A stretch of 57,877 nucleotides of DNA from Alphaproteobacteria bacterium (GCA_017475705.1 JAFVFB010000014.1:1-57877); one strand, 5' to 3'. Positions 33,157 through 42,680 are shown, counted from the stretch's first letter. Translations and numbers: made by a program. The notes: generated by a model from the sequence alone, not told the origin.

Positions 33157-34804
33157 GCATTTTTTGAGCTTTTTGCGGTGGAAATGAGATTTTAAAGCAG
33201 GTGCCGACATTTATGGTGCTTTCAACCGTTATTTGAGCATTAAATTGGTTAAGGATGTCTTTGACAATAGCTAGTCCAAGTCCGGTTCCTTTCTTATTTG
33301 CTGTTGTTGATGAGGAGTAAAATGGCTCGAAAATATGAGTTAAATCTGTTTTGGCAATGCCGCAACCGCTGTCTTTGATGGTGATGTTGAAATGTCTTGC
33401 TATGGTTGTTGTTGAGATGATTAGCTCACCGCCGTTTTCCATAGCGTTGATGGCATTTTGTGTTAAATTCAAGATAACCATTTTGAAGTCTGTTTCGTTG
33501 CCATTAAGGGTGATATTGCTGTCTGCAAATTCCTTAATTACAAAAATTCCTTTGCGTTTGATTTCGTAATCTAATAGCGATAAAATTTCGTTAATGCTGT
33601 TGACAGCGTTAAAATGCTTTTCTGCTGGTTGGTCGTTGCGTGCCAATTTGAGCAGGCGTTCAGGTATATTTAAGCAATCCGAAATTTGCGAGGAAATCAT
33701 TTCTAAATATTTTTTTTGTTCAGAATTTTCAGGGTTATCTGTGGTATAATATTTTTGCATGATACCGTTTAGAATTATATTAATTGCCCCGAGGTTATTT
33801 TTCATTTCATGCGCCAAAGAGGTCGATAAAAATCCTAGAGAGGAAATCTTCTGCTGGTGTGAATAATGAATATTTTCGCTAAGATCGCGGATTGATTCAA
33901 CAATGGCAGCTTTGCCCTTAAAGGTTATTTGCGCTGAATTGATGGAGTAAGGTTTATTTTTGATGCTATGAATGAGTTTAATCTCTTTTAGTTTTTTATT
34001 GTTTTTAAATTCTGCTAATGGGCAAACATATTGCGCGCTATTGCAAGGTAATAGTGCATTTTTCTCGTAACTTGCATAACATTTTTCTGCATCATTAAAT
34101 TCTTTTCTGCGCAGGTGTTTGGTGTAGGTTTTATTTGAAAGAACAATGTTATAATCTTTGTCAATGATGCGGATGGCGTCTGGTAAGGCATCAATTAAAT
34201 TTTGTAAAAAAATTTCTTTTTGTTTTATCTCGCTAATATTGTTTTCAATGTTATCAAGCATAAAGTTAATGGTTTGCATCAGGGTGTCAAATTCATCTGT
34301 CATCCAACTTGAGGGGATGTTAAAGCGTTGGCTGAAATCTCCGTTGGCTACAGCTACAGAAAGTAAAGTTAATTTATCTAATGGTCTGATAACCCAGCGA
34401 CGCAATAAAAACCAAAGAATGATAAGAGATATGAGAGTGAGCGCAGCCCCAAGGCTGATGATACGTAGGCTTTCTGCCAACGTGGCATAATTTTCATTGT
34501 AGTTTTGGTTGAGTTCTTCGTTAATATGCCTTTCGCGTGATAGTTCTTGTTGCTTTTGATGCAAATCTGTTGAAAGCAGTTGCTTCTCAGCTGGTAAAAT
34601 CTGGTGTAATGTTTTTTTTAGAGCAATATTTTCATTCAATAATTCAATAACATATTGGTTTCTGGTGATGATATTGCTGTGTTCAGTGCGGATTTTTTTA
34701 CCGATAATGCCATCAAAGATAATTATAAAGATAGCGGCACAAAGTAAGAAAAATAAACTAATGGTAAAAAAGAATTTTTTGTTTAGGCTAAAAAATATCT
34801 TCAT
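33146..34804 (-). CDS. Membrane sensor histidine kinase (HAMP-PAS-HisKA-HATPase)
   Basis: 552 residues. Membrane helices at about 11-33 and 113-136 enclose an 80-residue periplasmic helical sensor. A HAMP segment (about 137-190), a PAS-like domain (about 200-310) with the CYASYEKNALLPC...CPL cysteine pattern, and the kinase core follow: His332 in SLAHEMKNNLGAI, N box NLTQNAINAMENG, G boxes DSGCGIAKTDLTHIFEPF and GTGLGLAIVKDIL. No response regulator is adjacent, so its partner is elsewhere. It is 14 bases after the Bax-like gene at the end of the murJ operon, suggesting it senses an envelope state (inference). Confidence 0.92.
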   Translation of the reverse strand: MKIFFSLNKKFFFTISLFFLLCAAIFIIIFDGIIGKKIRTEHSNIITRNQYVIELLNENIALKKTLHQILPAEKQLLSTDLHQKQQELSRERHINEELNQNYNENYATLAESLRIISLGAALTLISLIILWFLLRRWVIRPLDKLTLLSVAVANGDFSQRFNIPSSWMTDEFDTLMQTINFMLDNIENNISEIKQKEIFLQNLIDALPDAIRIIDKDYNIVLSNKTYTKHLRRKEFNDAEKCYASYEKNALLPCNSAQYVCPLAEFKNNKKLKEIKLIHSIKNKPYSINSAQITFKGKAAIVESIRDLSENIHYSHQQKISSLGFLSTSLAHEMKNNLGAINIILNGIMQKYYTTDNPENSEQKKYLEMISSQISDCLNIPERLLKLARNDQPAEKHFNAVNSINEILSLLDYEIKRKGIFVIKEFADSNITLNGNETDFKMVILNLTQNAINAMENGGELIISTTTIARHFNITIKDSGCGIAKTDLTHIFEPFYSSSTTANKKGTGLGLAIVKDILNQFNAQITVESTINVGTCFKISFPPQKAQKMLVK

Positions 34805-34818
34805 AATTTGAAACCTCG

Positions 34819-35727
34819 CTATGGGTAAGAAAATGATGGTAGCCGTTTGAGGTGCCCGATGTCAATGGCCATTAAATCATAAAAGGCGGTAGTATAATCT
34901 AAGATTCCAGCAAAATTAGGTAGATTAGAAGCTGTTGACAAGGTAAAGGCAATATTTTCACCAATTAGGTTGTCTTGCCACTTCAAGGCTAAAGTTCGAC
35001 TTTCCCATACGCTGCTAAATTTTATGTCAGAATTGAGTGTTATGGCAAAGCTACGCATACTTTCAATCAGGCTAGAAAAAGTTTTGAAGTGATAATCGTC
35101 GTCGGTGTCTTGTTGTGGCACTAATCCGTCTTCGGTGTACCATATTTTTTCTTTATAAAGTGAATTTGCTTGTTGTGCAAGGCGCGAATCGCCCCAGTTT
35201 GTTTCCATCGCAGCTGCGGCAATTAATACAGAGGGTGGAATGATGTTAATACGTTGTTTTAAGTTTTCAATTTGCGCAGCAATTCGGTGGTTATCCTTAA
35301 ATCGGGTAAAATAATCATACTTCTGAGCCATTCCTTCTAGAAGATTGGTTTCTTCTGCCGAGAGGGTTTGAGTGGCCATAAAATTTCTCTCTATGCGCAG
35401 CAAAGTGTGGCGTTCATTTGATAGTTCTTCGTTTATTTTTAGGGCCAATGGTGCTAAGATGCGGATAAATAATTCATTACGGTATTTTAATGATTTAATC
35501 TGATTAAAATCACTTGGTAGTTTGGTTACAAAAATAGCAGGGTAGGCATTATTTTCCAACCCGCGAAAACGGCGGTAGTGGCTTTTCGTGAATAAATCTT
35601 CTAATTCTGCTACGGTTGATTCTTGAATATAAATATTGCCATTGTATTGGCGCCATGCGATATCAGCGTGGGTTGGGTAGCTGTTTAATAGCATTAAAGT
35701 AAGGGTAATGAAAAATTTTTTTATCAT
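34819..35727 (-). CDS. Bax-type glucosaminidase domain protein
   Basis: 302 residues with signal peptide (about 1-21). The glucosaminidase (PF01832-type) core lies at about 160-290: PPSVLIAAAAMETNWGDSRLAQQANSLY holds the catalytic Glu, and FSSLIESMRSFAITLNSD follows. E. coli Bax is the closest well-known protein by architecture. It likely cuts glycan strands of peptidoglycan in the periplasm. It overlaps the Nfu-like gene by an ATGA and precedes the kinase gene. Confidence 0.85.
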   Translation of the reverse strand: MIKKFFITLTLMLLNSYPTHADIAWRQYNGNIYIQESTVAELEDLFTKSHYRRFRGLENNAYPAIFVTKLPSDFNQIKSLKYRNELFIRILAPLALKINEELSNERHTLLRIERNFMATQTLSAEETNLLEGMAQKYDYFTRFKDNHRIAAQIENLKQRINIIPPSVLIAAAAMETNWGDSRLAQQANSLYKEKIWYTEDGLVPQQDTDDDYHFKTFSSLIESMRSFAITLNSDIKFSSVWESRTLALKWQDNLIGENIAFTLSTASNLPNFAGILDYTTAFYDLMAIDIGHLKRLPSFSYP

Positions 35728-36236
35728 GTTAAGATGACCTCTTGAATATGGGGAAGGTAATGGCGTAATTTTTTTTCAACATGTTCTTTGAGTGTGCGGG
35801 AGGCATAGGGGCAGCCTTGGCATTTTCCTAAAAAATGTACATAAACGCGATTGTCACCATATGAAACAAATTCGATATCGCCACCATCATGTTGCAAAAA
35901 TGGTGCAATGATGGTAGACAGTAATTTTTTTATTTTAATAATCATTTCATCGTTTTCGGCTACTTGCGGTTGTGGTGCGGATGATAGATAATCGCTTATT
36001 TCGGCTAAAGTGATTAGTTCTAAATCAGGCAATTTACTTTCATCTAGAGCAGCTATGATTATGAAGTCTGCTGTCAAAAGGCAGCTTTGGCATAGATTTG
36101 TTTGTGCAATTGCTTGTAATAAGGGGTGGCTTGTTGTCATGTTTTGTTGCCAATAAAAGGTTCCGCAAATGGAAAGAGGCTGCGGAAAATAGAATATGGT
36201 TTCGACGGGGGTTATTCTTTTTCGGTTAAAGGGCAT
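35724..36236 (-). CDS. NifU-like (Nfu) iron-sulfur scaffold protein
   Basis: 170 residues. The C-terminal Nfu domain (about 95-168) has FLQHDGGDIEFVSYGDN and the cluster-binding GKCQGCPYASRTLK (CxxC). The N-terminal half resembles a degenerate Nfu_N domain and carries a second CxxC (TNLCQSCLLTADF), not usual in that domain. It would deliver [4Fe-4S] clusters to client enzymes. GGAG lies 8 bases before the ATG. It overlaps DUF2333 by 25 bases and bax by 4, an odd place for an Fe-S carrier. Confidence 0.88.
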   Translation of the reverse strand: MPFNRKRITPVETIFYFPQPLSICGTFYWQQNMTTSHPLLQAIAQTNLCQSCLLTADFIIIAALDESKLPDLELITLAEISDYLSSAPQPQVAENDEMIIKIKKLLSTIIAPFLQHDGGDIEFVSYGDNRVYVHFLGKCQGCPYASRTLKEHVEKKLRHYLPHIQEVILT

Positions 36237-37294
36237 GGTTGCGACTCCATGGTTTGTAATAAAGTTTGATAATAGATTTGTTGCAGTTTATTTTGTGCTT
36301 GGGCGAGGTAATATACTAAATAGGCCAGATGATTTGCGGCAAAGCTGTGCGTAAGGGCCGCATTTTTTATTAGCAAGGGCTCAAGGTTTGCGGCATCTTT
36401 TAAGGATTTGAGCGCAGAGGTGATATTTTCGTATTGTTCAGCAGATAAAATTTGTTCTTTATAATCCTTTATGATGGCGGTTAGTAAATAATGTAGCGTG
36501 TAGACAGTGCCACTAGTTTGGTAGAAGATATCATCAGCTTTTAGGTCTATCGTTTCAGAATTATGTTCTAAGATATGTTGGTCGATTATTGCTATTTTTT
36601 GGTTTATTAAGGTGATGATATCGTTGATGATGGATAAAAAATCAACGGTGGTTAAGGTTGCAGGTGTTTTGGTTTTTATAATGGCTTTTTCAATTTGGGC
36701 TAGAGCTTTGCGGTAGAGTTTGGCTGAGCCAGGGGCTAAAGTATCTTCTTTAGTTTGTGAAAAGAGCCAAATATCAGGTGGGTAATCTAAGAGTTTTTGG
36801 GCTTTTTCCAGATGCTTGTCTTGATAGCGATGGGCTAATCTTTTTATAAAGAAATTAGTGCTGGTTTTTACACCCAGCTGAAAGTTTGGCAGGTTATCTA
36901 AAATCGCTGCTGGAAATATCAGTGGTAAGGCCGGAGTCCAAGCGGTATCATCTACCTGAGCTTTTAATACATATGCTAGTGCAGCAATAGAATATTGTCC
37001 GGTGGCGAGTGATGTCTTGGGCTTTACGTCTAAGCGGTTATTGATTGGGGCGCTCACAATGGCACCAAGTCCATAGTAGGTGCTTAGAAAAATAAATAAG
37101 GTGCATAGAATAATTTTCCATCTTTTGGTCATGGTGGTGATGAAATTGGGACGGCGTTTGGGGGGAGAAATTTTTTGGCTGATTGTTAAAAAATGTTTTT
37201 TTATTTTGTTGTTTAGGTTTAAGCAAAAGGGTTTGCTGCGATTTATCCAGCTGTTTAAGTAGGGCTCTAGTTTGGAATATAAGCGGTGTATCAT
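36212..37294 (-). CDS. DUF2333 family membrane protein
   Basis: 360 residues with a basic cytosolic head (about 1-57), one membrane helix (about 58-78), and a large periplasmic helical domain with family-like stretches: IAALAYVLKAQVDDTAWTPA, LIFPAAILDNLPNFQLG and DDIFYQTSGTVYTLHYLL. DUF2333 is found mainly in alpha- and gammaproteobacteria and has no known function. It starts with an ATGA overlap on the murJ stop, hinting at an envelope role. Confidence 0.85.
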   Translation of the reverse strand: MIHRLYSKLEPYLNSWINRSKPFCLNLNNKIKKHFLTISQKISPPKRRPNFITTMTKRWKIILCTLFIFLSTYYGLGAIVSAPINNRLDVKPKTSLATGQYSIAALAYVLKAQVDDTAWTPALPLIFPAAILDNLPNFQLGVKTSTNFFIKRLAHRYQDKHLEKAQKLLDYPPDIWLFSQTKEDTLAPGSAKLYRKALAQIEKAIIKTKTPATLTTVDFLSIINDIITLINQKIAIIDQHILEHNSETIDLKADDIFYQTSGTVYTLHYLLTAIIKDYKEQILSAEQYENITSALKSLKDAANLEPLLIKNAALTHSFAANHLAYLVYYLAQAQNKLQQIYYQTLLQTMESQPCPLTEKE

Positions 37295-38862
37295 GCCTTT
37301 CTTCTCCGGTTTAACAGCATTTTTAATATGGCGGTTATATCTAATATGCCCTTTATTTTAGCGGTAATTAAAAAAGTTGCAAGCCCGATTGTACCGATAA
37401 GAGATAATTTCAGCAACAGAGTGATTATTTCTTTTTGCGGTAAATAGATGTTTAGTGCAGATTGGGTTAGTGCTAGAGCTATACCGGTTATGATGGTGCA
37501 AAGGAAAATATCCCATATCTTTTTTTTGAGGGAAGATGACATTTCCCAAAAACCGCGTTTTTTTAGGCCGTGGAGGTACTGATAGAGCGAAACAAAGGCG
37601 GCAATAGAGGTTGCTGTTGCAATTCCGACATGGCCAAAGGGTTTCATCAACAGCAAATTCATTATAAGATTAGCTGCAAAAACAACAGCACTGTATTTGA
37701 CTGGCGTTATGGTATCACCACGGGCAAAAAAATTCGGCATCAGGGCTTTTACCATCACGTAGCAAGGGAGGCCAATTGCATAAGCCTTCAGTGCTAAAGC
37801 TGTTTTGGTTGTATCAGCAGGGGTAAAACGGCCGTGTTCAAATAATAATTCAACCAAAGAATCAGCTAAACAGATGAAGATAACAGCTGAGGGTAATGAC
37901 ATTATTAGACCATAAATAACAGCTTTATCTTGGGTATCCGCAGCGTCTGCCTTGTTACCGGATTTTAATTTTTTGGATAGTAATGGTAAAAGTGCGACGC
38001 TAATTGCTGCGCCAATAACACCTAGCGGTAGCTGTTGTAAACGATTGGCATAGTATAACCAAGAGACGGCACCACTAGCAACCAAAGAGACCAATATCAT
38101 ATCTACGACCATGTTTATTTGGTAAATCCCAGCGCCTATGACACCTGGTGCAATTCGTTTAAAGAGTGTTTTTATTTCTTGGTCGTGGAAGAGTTTTATC
38201 AGTTCAAAATTTGGTTTGATGCGGATATCTTCTTGGTTTAGAAAATATTTTAGCCATAAAACTTCTATGATGCCGGAAATGGTAATACCCCATGCCATGC
38301 CATAGACAGGAAAATCTAAATATAGCACAGAGAGTAAACCAGCCAAAATAATACCTAAGTTTAAGATAATCGGGGTAGCTGCCGGTGCTGCAAATTTATC
38401 AAAAGAATTTAGTATTCCGGCTTGAAAAGAAACAATAGAGATAAAGAGCAAAAATGGAAAAGTTATGCGGCATAAGTCTATGGTTAGAGCAACCTTTTCC
38501 GGATTTGAAGCGAATCCGGGGGCTAAGATATTGACCACGGCGGGCATTGCCCATTCAAATAATAAAATAAATAAAATGAGTACAAAGGTTAAAAAAGAAA
38601 TTGCTTTGGCGGCAAATTTTATTGATTCTTCGCGACCGGCAGAATCTAATTTGGAAGAAAATAGTGGCACAAATGCCGCAGTGAAGGCTCCCTCAGCAAA
38701 TAAACTACGAAAAAGGTTTGGTAATTTGAATGATACCAGGAATGCATCAGAAATATTTCCGGCTCCTAAAAATGAAGCAATCAACATGTCGCGAATAAAA
38801 CCAGTAATGCGGCTAATCATGGTAAATCCACCAAAAGTGGCAATAGAGCGTATAAAAGACAT
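37291..38862 (-). CDS. murJ: Lipid II flippase MurJ
   Basis: 523 residues with 14 predicted helices and MurJ signatures: TMISRITGFIRDMLIASFLGAG, NLFRSLFAEGAFTAAFVPLFS, and central SWLYYANRLQQLPLGVIGAAIS. It flips lipid II across the inner membrane for peptidoglycan synthesis and is essential in most bacteria. It is first in a five-gene overlapping minus-strand operon (DUF2333, Nfu-like, Bax-like, kinase). Confidence 0.97.
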   Translation of the reverse strand: MSFIRSIATFGGFTMISRITGFIRDMLIASFLGAGNISDAFLVSFKLPNLFRSLFAEGAFTAAFVPLFSSKLDSAGREESIKFAAKAISFLTFVLILFILLFEWAMPAVVNILAPGFASNPEKVALTIDLCRITFPFLLFISIVSFQAGILNSFDKFAAPAATPIILNLGIILAGLLSVLYLDFPVYGMAWGITISGIIEVLWLKYFLNQEDIRIKPNFELIKLFHDQEIKTLFKRIAPGVIGAGIYQINMVVDMILVSLVASGAVSWLYYANRLQQLPLGVIGAAISVALLPLLSKKLKSGNKADAADTQDKAVIYGLIMSLPSAVIFICLADSLVELLFEHGRFTPADTTKTALALKAYAIGLPCYVMVKALMPNFFARGDTITPVKYSAVVFAANLIMNLLLMKPFGHVGIATATSIAAFVSLYQYLHGLKKRGFWEMSSSLKKKIWDIFLCTIITGIALALTQSALNIYLPQKEIITLLLKLSLIGTIGLATFLITAKIKGILDITAILKMLLNRRRKA

Positions 38863-38990
38863 TTTCTTTAGTTTCCTTGTTGAATTGATAAATTAGCATA
38901 ATCTTTAATCTGTTAATAAACGGCAAAGAAATTTTGTTTTATGATAAAAAAACGAATCACATGAGGAACGTATTTAGGAGCAAATTAATC

Positions 38991-40253
38991 ATGGTTAAGC
39001 AAATCCCTTCATATCTTACTAAGCAAATGCTGATTGTGCTGACGTTGGGTTTTTCAAGCGGATTGCCGTTGATGCTTGTGTTTGGTACATTAAGTTTGTG
39101 GCTTAAAGATTATAATATTGCGTATAGTGCCATAGGGGCTTTTTCACTTGTGCGTTTGCCGTATTCTTTTAAATGGTTGTGGGCACCAGCGGTTGAGACG
39201 ATTAAAATTCCGCTGTTGTGGCGATTGGGTAAGCGGCGCAGTTGGGCACTTCTGGCGCAAGTTGGTTTATGTTTGAGTATTGGCGGATTAGCTTGCCTCA
39301 ATCCAACGACGCAAATCTTGTCGATGGCTATTTTAACACTGTGTGTTAGTTTATTTTCTGCAACACAAGATATTGTTTTAGATGCTTTTCGGGTAGAATT
39401 ATTTGAAGGACGTACTGAAGACGAAGTTAAAGGGGCAACCATTTATGTTTTGGGTTATCGAATCGGTATTATTGTTTCTGGTGCCGGTGCTATCGGGTTG
39501 GCAGCGTATTTTTCTTGGAATATTGTTTATTTTTGTAATGCCCTGCTGATTATTTTAGGGATGATTGCCGTTTTATTATCACGCGAGCCGGAAGTTAGTA
39601 AAAAGATAGAGGAAAAGCGTTGCGAATCGCTATTTAAGTATGCTTTTGTGGAGCCCTTTGCGATGTTTATTAAGCGTCCGTATTGGTTAGCTGCGCTATT
39701 GTTGGTTTTTTGCTACCGATTAAGCGATGCTTATTTCGGACCGATGGCGTATCCTTTTTATGACGATGTTGGGTTTTCTAAGGTGGAAATTGCTTATATT
39801 ACCAAAATTTATGGAATGGCAGCAACAATTATTGGTGGTATTTTGGGCGGAATATTACTGGCTCGCTTAGGGTTGATGAAAGGATTGCTTATTCTTTCCT
39901 TGGTTCAGGGAATTACAACGGCTTTATATATTCCACTTTATTATGTGGGGCATCACGTCGGTTTTTTGGTATTTACCATATCATTAGAGAATTTATCTTC
40001 AGGTATGGCTACAACTGCCATTATTGCTTTTATGTCTGTATTATGCCATAAAGGGTATACAGCCACACAATATGCGTTGCTTTCTTCTTTAACTGGAGTG
40101 GCAAGAGATGTCTTGGCAGCAACTTCAGGTTATGTATTGGAATTGACCTCTTGGCCAATTTTCTTTGGAATCAGTGCGTTATTGACGCTTCCTGGGGCGG
40201 CTATCAGTTGGTATCTCTATAAAAAACGTCCGAGTTATTTATTAAATTCTTGA
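38991..40253 (+). CDS. ampG: AmpG-type muropeptide permease (MFS)
   Basis: 420 residues from ATG 38991 (TAGGAG upstream; longer in-frame extension lacks a site). Twelve helices; the AmpG hallmark regions are LGFSSGLPLMLVFGTLSLW, VRLPYSFKWLWAPAVE, SATQDIVLDAFRVE and SSGMATTAIIAFMSVL. It imports GlcNAc-anhydroMurNAc peptides for cell-wall recycling, using the proton gradient. murQ, 16 kb downstream, completes part of the same pathway. Confidence 0.94.
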   Translation: MVKQIPSYLTKQMLIVLTLGFSSGLPLMLVFGTLSLWLKDYNIAYSAIGAFSLVRLPYSFKWLWAPAVETIKIPLLWRLGKRRSWALLAQVGLCLSIGGLACLNPTTQILSMAILTLCVSLFSATQDIVLDAFRVELFEGRTEDEVKGATIYVLGYRIGIIVSGAGAIGLAAYFSWNIVYFCNALLIILGMIAVLLSREPEVSKKIEEKRCESLFKYAFVEPFAMFIKRPYWLAALLLVFCYRLSDAYFGPMAYPFYDDVGFSKVEIAYITKIYGMAATIIGGILGGILLARLGLMKGLLILSLVQGITTALYIPLYYVGHHVGFLVFTISLENLSSGMATTAIIAFMSVLCHKGYTATQYALLSSLTGVARDVLAATSGYVLELTSWPIFFGISALLTLPGAAISWYLYKKRPSYLLNS

Positions 40254-40278
40254 GTTTTCTTTTTATTTGGTTTATAAT
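40250..40278 (+). promoter_or_regulatory. Promoter of the pentapeptide-repeat gene
   Basis: TTGAGT (40250-40255), 17-base spacer, TATAAT (40273-40278). The -35 overlaps the ampG stop codon, and AGAAGG plus ATG 40309 follow. Confidence 0.7.
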
Positions 40279-40308
40279 GATAACGTTTTCTAGCAGAGAA
40301 GGTTTTTG

Positions 40309-41607
40309 ATGGGCGACTGGAATAAGCATAACAAAAAGCTTAACGATGAAGAGGAGGTGACAGTCTCTTTTTCACCAGTATCAAAGTTGGCTGATGAAGA
40401 GGATAATGTCGATTTTTCTAATGGAGTGTCTGATAATGAGATAGCCGCTACGGCTCTTTCATCAGAGCGGCTTGAGAAGTTGCGTGCTTACTATGCTAAT
40501 TTAGGGCAAGTCCGGACGGATATGGAAGCAGAACTTAAAAAAGTACTTGGAGGTACGGTTGTTGCTGGAGAAATTGAGCAGAAATTATATGATTACAGCC
40601 ATGCGTCTCATGTTATGCTAGATGAACTTAATCGTTTAGATAATCTTGATAATCGGCGTGAAAATTTAGATACGGTTTCTTTTGTAGGGAAAAATTTGGT
40701 GGGATGGAATTTTTCCGGTAAAGATATGGTGCAAAAAGATTTTTCTGCAGCTAATTTGCAAGATGCTTGTTTTAACGGGGCTGATTTATCTGGAGCTGAT
40801 TTTACAGGGGCTGATCTTTCTGGAGCGGATTTATCCGATGCTAATTTAAGCTATTCTATTTTTGCTGGCGCAACTTTAAAAGGGACAAATTTTACCGGTG
40901 CCAATATGGAAGGTGTCATCTTAAGAGATGCTGATATCGAAGATGCTATTTTGCTCGATATTCATATGGATGAGTTGGCTATAGAGGAATTGCAGGCTTT
41001 GGTAGAATATTTGGCGATTTATTATCCGCATAAATTAAATTTACAACGGATTAATCTTTCTCTTTTAGATTTAAAAAGAATCGATTTGCGATGGGTTAAT
41101 TTGCGTGGGGTCGATTTTACGGGGATTGATTTTACCGGTGTTAATATTATGGAACTTGATTTAAGTGAATGTATTATTACACCAGAGCAGATTGCTCAGG
41201 CATTAGGGCGACCACTGGCACAAGGTGAATTTAAGCGGTTGACTGCTCCTAAAAATAAAAAGAAATCACAACCATTTTATATCGATTTTTCAGATTTGTT
41301 GAGTAATGGTGAATTTAAGGGGTGGATAGATTTAACAAAGGGTAGTATGGATACTGATGAGTTGGTGGGGCGTTTCTTTAAGATACGCGATTTGGTGATT
41401 AAAAAGCCGGAAGATTCTGATGGGGTGATTTTTGAAAAAGCTCAGGCCTTTCATGCTGAACGATTGAATGCGGAACGAAGAGCATATAATGAAGAGCAGC
41501 GCCGCAATATTGAAGAGCGTAAACAAAAAATATTAGAAGGGCAGGAACGTGCCTCTAAAGAAGAACGTTATATACCAATACAGGTTAATTTAGGCCGGGA
41601 TCATTAG
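40309..41607 (+). CDS. Pentapeptide-repeat protein
   Basis: 432 residues from ATG 40309, with AGAAGG 6 bases upstream (a TTG directly before is unlikely). After an acidic helical head (about 1-120) comes a block of A(D/N)LSGAD-type repeats (about 125-210; DLSGADFTGADLSGADLSDA), a 40-residue interruption, then a second block of I/L-centred repeats (about 240-285, LRGVDFTGIDFTGVN). The tail (about 365-430) is a charged coiled coil rich in Arg/Glu. No signal peptide, so likely cytosolic. The right-handed beta helix usually binds protein partners; some mimic DNA to protect gyrase. No function can be given. Confidence 0.85.
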   Translation: MGDWNKHNKKLNDEEEVTVSFSPVSKLADEEDNVDFSNGVSDNEIAATALSSERLEKLRAYYANLGQVRTDMEAELKKVLGGTVVAGEIEQKLYDYSHASHVMLDELNRLDNLDNRRENLDTVSFVGKNLVGWNFSGKDMVQKDFSAANLQDACFNGADLSGADFTGADLSGADLSDANLSYSIFAGATLKGTNFTGANMEGVILRDADIEDAILLDIHMDELAIEELQALVEYLAIYYPHKLNLQRINLSLLDLKRIDLRWVNLRGVDFTGIDFTGVNIMELDLSECIITPEQIAQALGRPLAQGEFKRLTAPKNKKKSQPFYIDFSDLLSNGEFKGWIDLTKGSMDTDELVGRFFKIRDLVIKKPEDSDGVIFEKAQAFHAERLNAERRAYNEEQRRNIEERKQKILEGQERASKEERYIPIQVNLGRDH

Positions 41608-41678
41608 TATAAAAACATTGGTGAATGTGAAAATAATACTTGCCAAAGCTAAAAAAAGGTTATAGAAGACAAGGCCAT

Positions 41679-41769
<91 letters not shown>

Positions 41770-41812
41770 GTTACAATAAGGCCCGCCTTTGTGCGGGTTT
41801 TATTGTAACTGA
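41770..41812 (+). terminator. Terminator after tRNA-Ser
   Basis: A 17-base arm (41770-41786) pairs with 41793-41809 apart from two mismatches, with a GCCCGC/GCGGGT core and T-rich 3' arm, starting at the base after the tRNA CCA. Confidence 0.8.
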
Positions 41813-42140
41813 TGAAAAAAATAGAGATAAGAACCCACGGGGAGAGTGGGTTCGACTACCAGCGCAAGGCGGACGGAGGACGCCGGTTGACAAGCGTCAA
41901 TGCGCGCCAGTGCGATTGAGCGTTAGCGAAAATCAATTCCGCGACTTATAGCCCTTCAAAAAAAGGCCTTTTTTATGATAGAAATTTGTATGTAATGGCA
42001 GAGCCGATGTAATAGGTATGAAGAGAATTGGTATGAAAATATAAAAAGCAAAATCTTGGTTAATAGTTTAATTTTTACTCTTGATTTTTATTTTTTGAGG
42101 CATAATACTATGCACAGTTTCTATTATAGGGAGAAAATTT
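41813..42140. other. Gene-free stretch with a GC-rich islet echoing the tRNA T-arm
   Basis: 328 bases without a supportable gene. The segment 41829-41945 is clearly GC-richer than its surroundings. It starts with a hairpin GAACCCAC-ggggaga-GTGGGTTC (41831-41838 with 41846-41853). GTGGGTTCGA in it repeats the tRNA-Ser T-arm bases 41742-41751, and GAACCCACGG is the reverse complement of 41740-41749. A palindrome AAAAAAGGCCTTTTTT lies at 41959-41974. The last 130 bases are A/T-rich and should contain the promoter of the next gene; TTGATT at 42081-42086 and TAATAC at 42103-42108 are a weak candidate pair. Confidence 0.45.
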
Positions 42141-42602
42141 ATGAAAAAATCTTATGTTGTTTTATTAGTTATTCTTGGTGTTATTTTAGCTGCATACGGT
42201 TTATGCAGTTTTGGTTGCTGCAAAGGGCCGAAGCTTGCTGTGGTTGATGTTCAGCGTATTGTTAATCAAGCTCAGCCAGTGGTTGAACTTCGTCAAGATA
42301 TGCAGAGCAAAATGAGCAGCTTGCAAGAATGGGTTAACAATTCTAATGCTGCAATTAATAAGGAATCTTCTCAAGAAAAGAAAGATAAACTTGCAAAGCA
42401 GTATCAAGAAGAGTTGATGCAAAAGCAACAGGCTATTCAAAGTGATTATGCTAAAAAATTGCAACAGCTTGATGCCGAATTGACCAAGATTATTGAACAA
42501 ACTGCTGCCAAAGAAGGTTGTCATGTTACCTTTATTAAAGGTTCTATTGCAGCCGGTGGTATTGATATCACAGATAAAGTTTTGGCAAAGATTGCAAAAT
42601 AA
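42141..42602 (+). CDS. OmpH/Skp-family periplasmic chaperone
   Basis: 153 residues. A hydrophobic N-terminal segment (about 5-24) ending in Cys-rich LCSFGCCKG anchors or exports it; a lipoprotein-type cleavage is not clearly marked. The Skp domain follows: KLAVVDVQRIVNQAQPVVEL, a long charged coiled coil (about 55-125, KKDKLAKQYQEELMQKQQAI), and VTFIKGSIAAGGIDITDKVL. Skp trimers hold unfolded outer-membrane proteins between membrane and BAM complex, useful for the large autotransporter and the DUF4105 barrel nearby. It is monocistronic with its own terminator. Confidence 0.85.
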   Translation: MKKSYVVLLVILGVILAAYGLCSFGCCKGPKLAVVDVQRIVNQAQPVVELRQDMQSKMSSLQEWVNNSNAAINKESSQEKKDKLAKQYQEELMQKQQAIQSDYAKKLQQLDAELTKIIEQTAAKEGCHVTFIKGSIAAGGIDITDKVLAKIAK

Positions 42603-42618
42603 GATTTGCTAAAGATTG

Positions 42619-42661
42619 AAGAAGCGTTGTTCCGATTTGGTAGCAACGCTTCTTTTTTTTG
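42619..42661 (+). terminator. Terminator after the OmpH/Skp-like gene
   Basis: Stem AGAAGCGTTG/CAACGCTTCT (42621-42630 with 42645-42654) and a long T run. Confidence 0.9.
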
Positions 42662-42680
42662 TTTAAAAAGTGATTTTATT

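Noticed and set aside
41887..41892. TTGACA within the GC-rich islet
   Set aside because: The position of the -10 reads GTGCGA; no promoter likely.
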